Origin: CAZUAQ01 sp964618455 | GTDB lineage: Bacteria; Planctomycetota; Phycisphaerae; UBA1845; PWPN01 | Assembly (NCBI GenBank): GCA_964618455.1 | Contig: CAZUAQ010000031.1 | Span: forward strand, 1-64,000 | DNA length: 64,000 bases | Direction of reading: 5' to 3' | Shown here: positions 45,262 to 54,100 of the stretch, piece by piece | Position numbering within the stretch: the stretch's first letter is position 1 | How the letters are laid out: each line of letters opens with the position of its first letter | Position numbers and translations under genes: made by a program | Notes under the pieces: generated by a model | Seen by the model: only the letters and a program-made list of their open reading frames with translations | Told to the model about the DNA's origin: nothing | The model's database searches: none

Positions 45262-46905
45262 ATGTGGTGTTTGCGTCATGTATGGGGCTTTCCCTTCATC
45301 CTGAGTGTCGGACTGTGTCTTGCGTGCGAAAAGGCGAGTCATGCCCGCGATCTCGACAACTCGCGCGATAACCGAATCGCCGACTGGACCTCCACCGCGC
45401 TCTCGGCAGATTTGGAGAAGGCCGACGATGCCATTGCCGGGTTACGTGCTCTGGGGGCCGACGGGCTCACTGCGTTGATGGCGGCACATGCCGACGAGAT
45501 CGCACGGATTCAAACATCCCTCGACGCAGACCGGGTTGTGACAGACACCAAGCAGGTCCGCCTGCTGAAGGCGATCGATCGTGTCGCCGGTCAGAAGGAT
45601 GCTCTGTACTCAAGGCTGTACTGGTACACCGACATCGAGGCCGCCAAGCGCGACGCCGATGTCCACGATCGACCGATCCTGTCGCTTCGGTTGCTCGGTC
45701 GGCTGGATGAAGAGTTGTCGTGTGCGAACAGCCGATTGTTCCGCACGGCACTGTACGCGAATCACGAGGTCGCCGAGTATCTCCGTGATCACTTCACACT
45801 GCATTGGGAAAGCATCCGGCCGGTGCCGAAGATCACGATCGAGTTCGGGGATGGTCGCACGATCTGCTCGACTCTGACTGGCAACAGTATCCACTACGTG
45901 CTCGATGTGCATGGCCGACCCATTGACGCAGTGCCGGGACTCTACAATCCAGCGGCGTTCATTCGTGTGTTGCGCAGGGTTTCCGAGCCGGCCGAACAAC
46001 TGGGCGAGATGAACGGCAAACAGCGCGTGGAATTCCTGGCGAAGTTTCACACGGAGCGACTGGAGCGTCTCCGTCAGCAATGGCAGGTCGATCTGTTCCG
46101 AGTGAAAGGGATTGCACTGCAATCTCCAGAGACTCCCGGCGGTACAATCGAAACCAGGCGGGGACTGCCGCTGATCGAGGTGGCGGAAAACGGAGCATTG
46201 GCGAACAAGCCAATCCAACCGGCAGTTGCTGCTCAGCAGCTCACCGTGGGCAAGTTGGTTGTCGAAATGCCGGTGCTCGCGAACCTACTGCCGGTTGCCT
46301 CATCGCAGGTGGCCGCTTCGGGGAATGTGTCTGAAATCACCGAAAACGCAAATCGTAACGCCCCGCGAGCGCAGGCGGAACCACGGGCTTCAAGTTTGGT
46401 CCAGGGATCCGGCGAAGAACGCATGCTGGTGGACATTCTGCCATTGCTCAGGGCATTGGAAGATGCCACGGACGACCGTGCCTGGAGCGCGATGAGTCGG
46501 CGATATTTCGCTGAATCGACGTTGGATGCCGGCAGCCGGAAGTTGTTTCGCCATAAACATCGCGACGTGTCGCGCCTGGTGAACGGCGCGGCTGATGGGG
46601 CAGAGGTGACGGCGGCGATTCAAGTATTTGAGCGCAACATGGCCGAGGATACGCTGCGAAATGAGTACAGGCTGCATCGCCACATTCACGAATGGTTTGC
46701 CCGCTCTTCCCCGGAGACCGCTGAGGTGTCCCGGCTCAATTCGCGCGTCTACGACGAGTTGTTTCTCAGCCCTGAGAGTGATCCCTGGATGGGGCTGCTG
46801 CGATCGGAAGTGTACTCGGCGCTTCCAGCCGGTGGCGCGACCGAGTCATTCGGAAATGCGCAGTCAGCCACACTCGCCGGCGAATCATCACGGAGTCATC
46901 GCTAG
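45262..46905 (+). CDS. Secreted protein with thioredoxin-fold-like segment
   Basis: This 547-residue protein has an N-terminal signal (FPFILSVGLCLACEKASHA) and AAGGAGGA 7 bases before ATG 45262. Residues about 125-235 look like a thioredoxin-type domain: RLYWYTDIEAAKRDADVHD, PILSLRLLGRLDEELSC, LYANHEVAEYLRDHFTLHW, HYVLDVHGRPIDAVPGLYN. The usual CxxC redox motif is replaced by CANS (in LSCANSRLF). This layout recurs in planctomycete secreted proteins. The rest is low-complexity or helical, with a His/Arg-rich region near residue 440. It follows tRNA-Ala and is not clearly part of an operon. No defined function. Confidence 0.65.
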   Translation: MWCLRHVWGFPFILSVGLCLACEKASHARDLDNSRDNRIADWTSTALSADLEKADDAIAGLRALGADGLTALMAAHADEIARIQTSLDADRVVTDTKQVRLLKAIDRVAGQKDALYSRLYWYTDIEAAKRDADVHDRPILSLRLLGRLDEELSCANSRLFRTALYANHEVAEYLRDHFTLHWESIRPVPKITIEFGDGRTICSTLTGNSIHYVLDVHGRPIDAVPGLYNPAAFIRVLRRVSEPAEQLGEMNGKQRVEFLAKFHTERLERLRQQWQVDLFRVKGIALQSPETPGGTIETRRGLPLIEVAENGALANKPIQPAVAAQQLTVGKLVVEMPVLANLLPVASSQVAASGNVSEITENANRNAPRAQAEPRASSLVQGSGEERMLVDILPLLRALEDATDDRAWSAMSRRYFAESTLDAGSRKLFRHKHRDVSRLVNGAADGAEVTAAIQVFERNMAEDTLRNEYRLHRHIHEWFARSSPETAEVSRLNSRVYDELFLSPESDPWMGLLRSEVYSALPAGGATESFGNAQSATLAGESSRSHR

Positions 46906-47003
46906 CATCAGGATCCCAAACGCCGTGAGGCCGAGACCGCGTGTTCACGCTGTTCGGCATCAAGCGTCGAGGCAACCAAAGCGCGAATCGCCAGCAGCAC
47001 ACC

Positions 47004-47228
47004 CTATCCCCCGAATGCGGCGAGCAGGAGTCCGGCGGTCGCTCCGAAGGGTCCGAGCAGAGAAAGACTGTCCACGAAGATGGAGAGTTGGCCGTCCGAT
47101 ACAAAGTAGAGTGCAGCCAGAAAGACGCCACAAAACACGCCGAGACTGATTCCGGCGCTGAAATCGCGTGGTTTCGTGGGGATGACGGTGGCATAGGGGA
47201 TCTGCTCGGGTATCGGCCGGCTCGACAT
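47004..47228 (-). CDS. Small two-helix membrane protein
   Basis: This 74-residue protein begins at ATG 47228, which is preceded by AAGGAG with good spacing. It has a short polar head (SSRPIPEQIPYATVIPTKPR) and two membrane helices, GISLGVFCGVFLAALYFV and LSLLGPFGATAGLLLAAFGG. No family is recognised. It lies between a secreted protein gene and tRNA-Pro on the opposite strand. The strong ribosome site is the main support. Confidence 0.55.
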   Translation of the reverse strand: MSSRPIPEQIPYATVIPTKPRDFSAGISLGVFCGVFLAALYFVSDGQLSIFVDSLSLLGPFGATAGLLLAAFGG

Positions 47229-47339
47229 GACACGTCTCCTTGCGGCGGTATTCGGACGAACGGGGACGGTGTGCCCCGGTGGAGGTATTGGCCATGGAGG
47301 TGTCGACTCTGAATCCGGGGGACCACTCGGAAACGCCGG

Positions 47340-47368
47340 TTTACGCCAAGTCGGCAATGGGCTAATAT
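47340..47368 (+). promoter_or_regulatory. Sigma-70-like promoter of tRNA-Pro
   Basis: TTTACG (47340-47345) and TAATAT (47363-47368), spaced 17 bp, lie about 64 bases before tRNA-Pro. Confidence 0.45.
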
Positions 47369-47431
47369 GGTTGAGGTCGGTGGCAGATGGGCCTCCCTTT
47401 TCATCCGGGGGCCGCCTCCGCCGAATGAGCA

Positions 47432-47507
47432 CGGGGCGTAGCTCAGCCTGGTCTAGAGCGCTTGACTGGGGGTCAAGAGGTCGGAAGTTCGAATCTTCTC
47501 GCCCCGA
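47432..47507 (+). tRNA. tRNA-Pro (anticodon GGG)
   Basis: Acceptor CGGGGCG pairs fully with CGCCCCG. The D-arm reads GCTCAGCCTGGTCTAGAGC, the anticodon stem CTTGA/TCAAG encloses CTGGGGG (anticodon GGG), and the T-arm contains GGAAGTTCGAATCTTC. Discriminator A; no encoded CCA. It decodes CCC and CCU. Confidence 0.95.
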
Positions 47508-47630
47508 TTGATGTAAACGCTTGCCAATTCACATGTTGCAAGCTTGCTCTCCAAGCCCGTCATTTCCCCTCATAGACCACTCGAAACCAATTCGCGACCA
47601 AAACCGCATAGTCCGCGAGGAGGTTTTGAC

Positions 47631-47909
47631 ATGGCCAGCCGGTGGCGAGGCTTCGGCATCACCCGACGCAAAGGCAAGCGCCGCACCACCGACCAGGTGA
47701 CCTGCTACGACCCGCGTCGGCGACGCAAGGCGAATGGTCGCTCGTTCCATGCGCACAGTCTCGCCAAGGAACACGCCCGCAAGTTCGAGCTGTACATCAA
47801 CGGGGCGGGGCCGCCGCCGGAGCCGGCGCTTCAGCCGGAACCGAAGCTCGAATCGGAACCCACAGAAAACCCATCCTCCGAGCCGGCCCTGCGCTCATGC
47901 CCTTTCTGA
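47631..47909 (+). CDS. Short basic protein resembling an integrase N-terminus
   Basis: This 92-residue protein starts at ATG 47631 after a near-perfect GAGGAGG. It opens with a basic region (WRGFGITRRKGKRRTTDQV), then CYDPRRRRKANGRSFHAHSL, and AKEHARKFELYING. The pattern of aromatic-Asp-Pro, basic run, Ser-Phe, and a helix with Ala/Glu resembles the arm-binding beta-sheet of phage-type tyrosine integrases, but no catalytic domain follows. The second half is Pro/Glu-rich. It lies 124 bp after tRNA-Pro, a common integration site, so it may be an integrase remnant. Alternatively it is an independent small DNA- or RNA-binding protein. Confidence 0.5.
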   Translation: MASRWRGFGITRRKGKRRTTDQVTCYDPRRRRKANGRSFHAHSLAKEHARKFELYINGAGPPPEPALQPEPKLESEPTENPSSEPALRSCPF

Positions 47910-47947
47910 TGCGCGATGCGTTGCCGGGCAGAGGGATGAAAATCGGC

Positions 47948-48670
47948 TCACGAGGCGTGTCGCGTTGCTCCGGGTGCAGGTGAGGAGAGGATGGGGTCTG
48001 CGGACGTCGTGGTCTGGTCGTGAACGATCTTTCCAGCCTCCATGCCGAGTTGACGGGTGACCGGCAACCCGGGGTGAATGCCGTGCGTGGCCATGATGAC
48101 CGTCCCGCCATCATCGACAAAGGATTGCAGGGCCCGGAAGACTTCTTCCGCGGCATTGGGGTCGAGACTGCCGGTCGGTTCGTCGGCGAAGAGGATTGCC
48201 GGTTGGTTGATCATGGCCCTCGCCACCGCCACACGCTGACGTTCGCCGGTACTCAGTTGGCCGGGCAGATGTGACATCCGCTTCCCCAGGCCGAAGCGGT
48301 TCAGCAGAGTGGCGGCCTGGTCCCGCGCGACGGCATCCGTCTGAAGCGAAGGCAACGCAACATTGTCCAGCGCCGACATGAAGGGCAACAGGTGGAAGAG
48401 CTGGAAGACGAAGCCTGCCCGTTCAGCACGGAAGCGATCGCGCTGGGTCTCAGACAGTGCGTACGGCCGGCGACCGTCGAGTTCGACCTCGCCCGAGGTC
48501 GGCGTGAGCAGCCCGCCGGCCACCATCAGCAAGGTCGACTTCCCGCAGCCGCTCGGACCGCGCAATACCACAAACTCACCCGGGCCGATCCTCAGATCGA
48601 TGTCCTGAAGCGCGCTCACCTTGCGTTGCCGTCCGGTGTAGACATGATTGACACACTGAAGCGAAAGCAC
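47948..48670 (-). CDS. ABC transporter ATPase (LolD/MacB type)
   Basis: This 240-residue ATPase powers a MacB/LolCDE-type exporter or extractor. Motifs: Walker A GPSGCGKSTLLM, Q-loop region GFVFQLFHLLPFMS, signature LSTGERQRVAVARAM, Walker B ILFADEPTGSLDP, and switch His in MATHGIH. It is 16 bp after the permease gene, and is the last gene of a four-gene operon. LolD/FtsE/MacB ATPases pair with four-helix permeases such as the one next to it. The cargo may be the neighbouring membrane-anchored or secreted proteins; this is inference. Confidence 0.93.
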   Translation of the reverse strand: MLSLQCVNHVYTGRQRKVSALQDIDLRIGPGEFVVLRGPSGCGKSTLLMVAGGLLTPTSGEVELDGRRPYALSETQRDRFRAERAGFVFQLFHLLPFMSALDNVALPSLQTDAVARDQAATLLNRFGLGKRMSHLPGQLSTGERQRVAVARAMINQPAILFADEPTGSLDPNAAEEVFRALQSFVDDGGTVIMATHGIHPGLPVTRQLGMEAGKIVHDQTTTSADPILSSPAPGATRHAS

Positions 48671-48686
48671 GAGTCACTCCCGATGG

Positions 48687-49838
48687 CTATTCCTGGATCA
48701 TGGTCCTGGCAGGATCCCGCGTGGCCCCGACCATGGCCGGGGCCCAGCCTGCCGCGATGGTCATCAACGGTGCGAGGACAATCGCCCAACCCACCGTCAT
48801 GACGTCGAAGGATACCGACTTGGGTGAGAGCTTGAACACGCTGGGGCCCAACGCCGTGGCGATCCAACCACCGAGAAGCGCTCCCGCAACGGCCCCGAGC
48901 AAGCCGAGACCGCCGTTGCGCATCAAAAGCAGCATGACCACCCGAATACGACTGAACCCCACCGCGCGGAGCATGCCGATCTCGTTCACGCGGTCCTGCA
49001 CGTTGATCATCGAGAGGGCCCCGATCCAGGCGGCGCAGAGGATCAGGATGACCGTTGAGCCGATCGTGACGAAGCGCTCTGCCGTCGATCGCTGCCGCAA
49101 GCGCGCCTGGGCCATGCTCTCGTGGCGAATGACACGCGTTCCGGGCAGCAGGGATTCGATCTCGTTCTGGAGGCGCTTGAGGGGATCAGGCTCGTCATCG
49201 GAACAGTGACATTCGAGGGCCTGGATCTCGTTGATGCGTCCGGGAAGTCCGAGCAAATTCTGGACGTCGGCCAATGAGGCGTAGACACGTGCATCCTCCA
49301 TCGTGCCGGTCTGGGCGAGAATGGCGTCGATGATGAACGATTCGCCCATGAGTTCCACGGTCTGGCCGCGTTGAAGCGAGAGGGTCTCCGCGACGGCGGA
49401 GCCGACACGAATCCGACCCGGCTCCACGTCCATGCCGAAGACGTGTTTCTTTGTGCTGCCGATGAATCGTTCCTCCGCCAGGCCGGTCAGCATGATCTCG
49501 GCGGTGGCCTGCGGGGTGGTCCATTCGATGCGGCGATGGAGCAGAGGGATCAGGCGGTTGGCAACCGACTGATCCCGCACCTGATCGATGTACGCTTCGG
49601 GCATCGTCGCCTCCGACCAGCCGCGGGCCCAGTAGCGATCGAGATTCTCCGCGGACGAGATGATTCGGACATTCAGTCCGGCATCGCGCTGAATGATGCG
49701 CGTTTCATTTGCGCTCGCGCGCGACATCGTGATGAAGAAGATGACGGCGGCGACCGCGGCGGCGACCGCGATCGTTGTCAGCCCGGCCGTGAGCCGCCGA
49801 TGCCAGGCTTCCGCCAGCGCGACCCTGATCAACTTCAT
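48687..49838 (-). CDS. FtsX/MacB-type ABC permease
   Basis: This 383-residue permease has the four-helix FtsX/MacB layout. The first helix is TAGLTTIAVAAAVAAVIFFI, followed by a large external domain (about residues 45-255), then three helices near ILILCAAWIGALSMIN, NGGLGLLGAVAGALLGGWIA and VGWAIVLAPLMTIAAGW. The conserved cytoplasmic coupling segment is VNEIGMLRAVGFSRIRVVML. The start at ATG 49838 has GGAG upstream and overlaps the stop of the preceding gene by ATGA. Longer in-frame starts are unlikely. It forms a transporter with the ATPase that follows. Confidence 0.88.
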   Translation of the reverse strand: MKLIRVALAEAWHRRLTAGLTTIAVAAAVAAVIFFITMSRASANETRIIQRDAGLNVRIISSAENLDRYWARGWSEATMPEAYIDQVRDQSVANRLIPLLHRRIEWTTPQATAEIMLTGLAEERFIGSTKKHVFGMDVEPGRIRVGSAVAETLSLQRGQTVELMGESFIIDAILAQTGTMEDARVYASLADVQNLLGLPGRINEIQALECHCSDDEPDPLKRLQNEIESLLPGTRVIRHESMAQARLRQRSTAERFVTIGSTVILILCAAWIGALSMINVQDRVNEIGMLRAVGFSRIRVVMLLLMRNGGLGLLGAVAGALLGGWIATALGPSVFKLSPKSVSFDVMTVGWAIVLAPLMTIAAGWAPAMVGATRDPARTMIQE

Positions 49839-51190
49839 GTCGATCTCCGCTTCAGGAAGAAGGCCGAGGCGCCGCCGACAAGGCCGGCGACCACAATGCC
49901 CCCGAGAATCAGCGCCCATGGAGGAAGAGTGTATTCCACTTCAGCTTCATCGACATGGAACTGGAACCGCTTACCGGCAAGATCCTTGCCATCGTGTGCA
50001 ACAGATAAGGATTCTCTACCATCCGACACACCATCTTGATCCTGCAAAGCGTCACCAGGCTTGATATCACCGCCGGCCCGCGCCTTCGCCACGATGCGTT
50101 CGATTTCGTCTCGCGATTCGGGGATGTCCTGCCCATCATCGTCGTTGGCGCCTTGCGATTCGGCGAGGACGGGCTCGCCGATCTGAATCTCCCTGTAACC
50201 GAACAGCATCGACGCGGCGTCATCCTCCGTCTTGTGTTGCACGTTTGCGTTGTTCTCCATCGGCCCTCGCTGAAGGATGCGTACGGCCTCGGCGCGGACC
50301 ATGGGACTGGAGGGATCGAACCCGAGAATGTCGAAGGCTTTCTGCCGCATGTCGGCCGCCCAGGTGTGAGGAAGGTGCGGCTCGTTGAACCAGTCGCGCG
50401 CCGTCTCACATTCACAACTCTGACCGATGGTGACGAGTTGGCGTAGTATCGCGATCGGGTCGGCGGGATCGCCCGTCAGCGGAGAGCCGGCGCGCTTGGC
50501 CCGACCGTAAATCACCGCCAGGGCGGGATCCCTCGTTCGAAGTTCGCTCAGCCCGAGGGCCCACAGCGTGACGCGCTCCTGTTCACGTTCGGCGAGAGGA
50601 AGGGGGACGGTTTGAATACGACCGATGAGTTCGCGCGGCAGTTCGCTCTCCACGCTGCGGAGCAATTCGATGGCACGCGAAGTCGCAGCGGCGTACTGAC
50701 GGTTGACGGATGCGTCTTCGCCTTCCACGAGTAGGATATAGGCAAAGGTAGACAGCGCTTCGTTCACGAAGCGATCCCGCAGGGGAGAACGCAAGGTTTG
50801 TTTCGCGATCTCTTCCACGGGAGTGGTCTGTTCCCGTTGCCGCAGGATGAGAGGGTGCCGCGAGGCGTGATGCAGAACGAACTGTGTACCGCTCTCATCG
50901 GAAAGTGCCTGGACGGCGGGATGATCCCCCCGTTCCGCGCGGTCCAGATGCATGACGCGAACGTTGCTTCGGTCGAAGGCCGACCTGATTTGATCGAGAA
51001 CCGTTTGATCGATTTCCGGTCCGTCCGTGACCACGCAGAGTTCGTATGCCGGTCCGGCCAGATGGATGAAGCCGAAGTCGCGCACGGTGTACTTGCAGCC
51101 GAGCACCTCGGGCAAGGCGTGAGAATGAAGCAGCCCGGCAAGGCAGAGCAGCGGGATGAGTGGCGAGCGGCAGGGCATGCTATCTCTCAT
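49835..51190 (-). CDS. Membrane-anchored protein of unknown function with signal peptide
   Basis: This 451-residue protein has a signal peptide (SPLIPLLCLAGLLHSHA), a long extracytoplasmic body, and a C-terminal helix (LILGGIVVAGLVGGASAFFL) followed by KRRST, so it is a type I membrane protein. The mature N-terminus CKYTVRDFGFIHLAGPAYEL recurs in planctomycete secretome proteins. No enzymatic motif is seen. ATG 51190 overlaps the preceding gene by 11 bp; ATG 51178 is an alternative with a weak ribosome site. Its stop overlaps the permease start (ATGA). Position suggests it is a partner or cargo of the ABC transporter. Confidence 0.72.
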   Translation of the reverse strand: MRDSMPCRSPLIPLLCLAGLLHSHALPEVLGCKYTVRDFGFIHLAGPAYELCVVTDGPEIDQTVLDQIRSAFDRSNVRVMHLDRAERGDHPAVQALSDESGTQFVLHHASRHPLILRQREQTTPVEEIAKQTLRSPLRDRFVNEALSTFAYILLVEGEDASVNRQYAAATSRAIELLRSVESELPRELIGRIQTVPLPLAEREQERVTLWALGLSELRTRDPALAVIYGRAKRAGSPLTGDPADPIAILRQLVTIGQSCECETARDWFNEPHLPHTWAADMRQKAFDILGFDPSSPMVRAEAVRILQRGPMENNANVQHKTEDDAASMLFGYREIQIGEPVLAESQGANDDDGQDIPESRDEIERIVAKARAGGDIKPGDALQDQDGVSDGRESLSVAHDGKDLAGKRFQFHVDEAEVEYTLPPWALILGGIVVAGLVGGASAFFLKRRST

Positions 51191-54100
51191 GAATGACGGG
51201 GATCAGGGCCATCGAGGTTTCCATCCAACTGCCGCAGGAGCAGCCTCCGCCTCCCTCGGGGCTGAGCACCATGCCCTGGGCGGGAATCGTGCTGATCCAG
51301 CAGTCGGGGCGGACGCGATTCCAGCGCGTGCCTCCGCCATCCGTGCGGTCCCACATGGTCAACTGGCCGGCTCGCAGGAAGAGGGCATTGGTCGAGCAGG
51401 TGTAGGTGCCGCACTGGTGACCTCCGGGGAACTTGCGATCCACCTGCGCGCCGTCCTTCTCACGGAATGTGTAGGGGCGAACGACAATATCGCCCTGGAC
51501 GATGGCGGGGCGCGACAGATGCTTGCCGTGATGATCCACTTCCCACTTGTCCCGTCGCGACCAGACCGGTGAGCCATCCTGCGGGCTGAAGGCGGCCACT
51601 TCGAACTCGCCTTCCCGGGACACGACGGTGATCAGGTTCTCATCGCCTGCCGCCAGGTAGAAGGTGATGTCGCCCTCGAGACCTTCGTAAGGTTTCTCCC
51701 ACAGCAATCGACCGCTGGTCGCATCCAACGCCACCATGAAGGTATCCAGCCACATTTCCTTCATACTGACCCGCCGGGAGGGGGCGGCTTTGACCGTCGG
51801 ATGGCGTGTCTCGACGAAGTAGAGTGTTTCATCTTTGAGCGTGATGGTCGGGTTGAGAATCACGCCGTCTTCGTAGGACCACACGACACGATGCGGATCT
51901 TCGTTTTCCATGGCGAAGATGCGGTCGCTGCAGATCTTGGAGGTGGCGGAGGGATCCTTGCCATCATACCACTTGTCCGGTCCCCACCAAGCGATGTAAC
52001 TGGATCCCTTTTTCACGGCACTGCCGAACAGAAGATCTCCCTCTCGCGCCACGTAGCCCCAGTCCCACTGCCAATCGCTCTTCGTGCCGGGCTTGACCAC
52101 GTGTTGGGAGACGATCTTGCCCGTGGCGGCATTCACCCGCCAGCACTCCTGGCCGACCGCCAGGAACACGTGCTCCTCATCAGCACACCAATTCCCCGTA
52201 TCGCGCGGGATGTTGAAACGGAGCAGATCTGGAATCTCGAGCGACCACAGGATGGTGCCGTTGTAAGCGTCCACGGCGATCACGCGCTGAAGCCCCTGCA
52301 TGAACAATCGGCCCTGTGTGGAGAGCGGGGCAGGCTTGCGATTGCCGCGATCGGATTGGTAGCGGGGTCCGGGGCGACCGACCCACTGAACTTCGAGATC
52401 CGTCGTGAAGCGGGATTCGGCGAGCGTTTCCCCGGCGAAGGCCGAGTTGTCCGGAGTGCCGTACATGTGGGACCAGTCGGCGGCCCCCTCAAAGGCCGGC
52501 TTCCGCGCCATGCGGACGCCGCCTTCCTTCGGCAGCATGGCGATCCCGTGGTGGGGCTGGATCAGCGACAAGGCGATCTCGTCAAGCCCTGCGATGGATT
52601 CGCCCGCCAGGCCTCGTTCGGAAACTACCAGATTCGCAAAGTGCAGGGGAATTCTCAACTCGCTCATGGAATCGACGGCGTAAACGGCCATCCGGTTTCC
52701 ATACACACCTGCATCCAGCCACTTCGCTCTTAAGCGCTCGACGCGCTCAGGATCCGTATCGAAGGCGATGACCTTCATATCGGATTTGGTGGCGACGGCG
52801 GCCGAGAGTTCACCGTCCGTGACACCCAGGACGAGGCAGACCCCGCGCTTCGACGGCAACTGCTCGATCATCTTGGCGGCGTTGCGCCGGTCGCGATCCG
52901 TGCAGAGCCCGTCCAGTCGCGCTTCCAGGGGAGGCACGCAGTAATTGAAGCTCGTATCGCACAAGTACTTTTTCGAATCTTCCAGGCTGTCGGCCTTCTT
53001 CAATTTCAACGCGTACCGGTATTCCACCTCCTGGCGGAGCCCGGGGATCGAGACGCGGTGTTCCAACCGTTCCCTTCCGTCCCCCAGGAGCCTGGGGTCC
53101 TCGTCATACCAGAAGGCCAGGCGCGTGGGGGTCGGTTCATCCGTCTGCCACACGACGACGGCCGTGGACGGATCCGCGAAGTGCAGGGCTGGGCCGCTGA
53201 GCGGCGTCAGGCCGCTATCCTCCTGATGTTCATCCTTGAGCGTCACCGGTGGCGGAAAGAGCGCCTTGCGGGCATCGTAGTGGACGGCCAGCGTCTCATC
53301 GTCCAGGGCGACATCGTACAACCTGACTTCATGAAGCAGGCCTTTCATCCGGAAGTGTTCGTCGTCATCACGGTAGGCGCCGATGTGATAGAACGCGTGA
53401 TCCGGGTAATCGATGGGGCCGCTCTGTTTGTCCGAAGACGCGACGAGCTTGCCGTCGACGTAGAGTTTGATGGTTCGGCCGTCATACGTGCCCGCGACGT
53501 GATGCCATTCACCACCGCGCAGGCCCTGCGGCGAGACCACCCAGGTCAAGCCGTTGTCTCCACCGGCCCCCTTGACCGCGAAGCCGGGACGATCCTTGCG
53601 GTAGCCGAGAATCCATCCGCGTTCGTAACTGCCGTTGTCCTGCGTCATGGAAACGATGCCGCCCCATTCCTGGCCTTGATCGACACGCGCCCAGGCAGTC
53701 GCGGTCATCGCCTCCTCCGGGCGGTCGACCTGCTTGAAATCCTCGGCCACCTGGACACCGCTCGTTTCGCCGTCCATGGCGAGGGCCTGCACCTTCCCCG
53801 CGCGTTCGATGAGCGTCTGGCCCATGATCAGGGCGTCAGCCCCGCCGGCCAGGTTACGGACCTTCGCGCCGTAGCGCCGCGATCCCGCACCCCCGACCAG
53901 GGTGTCGGACTGGAAGACCCAGCGATCGAGCAGCGCGGGATGCTCGACCTTCTCGATGGCGGGGGCATCTCCCAGGTTCTCGAATGGACTCTGTTGTCGG
54001 GTAGAGGACTCGGGCGCGGGAGTGGTGGCCGACTTTCCCGGCTGGAAACAGTGAATCGTTCCGCGATCGGTGCTGACCAGCAGTCGTTCACTCGCCACCG

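Noticed and set aside
46766..47404. 212-codon minus-strand frame across tRNA-Pro promoter region
   Set aside because: Covers a shorter frame with a strong ribosome site and two membrane helices; its own translation is Pro/Ser/Arg-rich.
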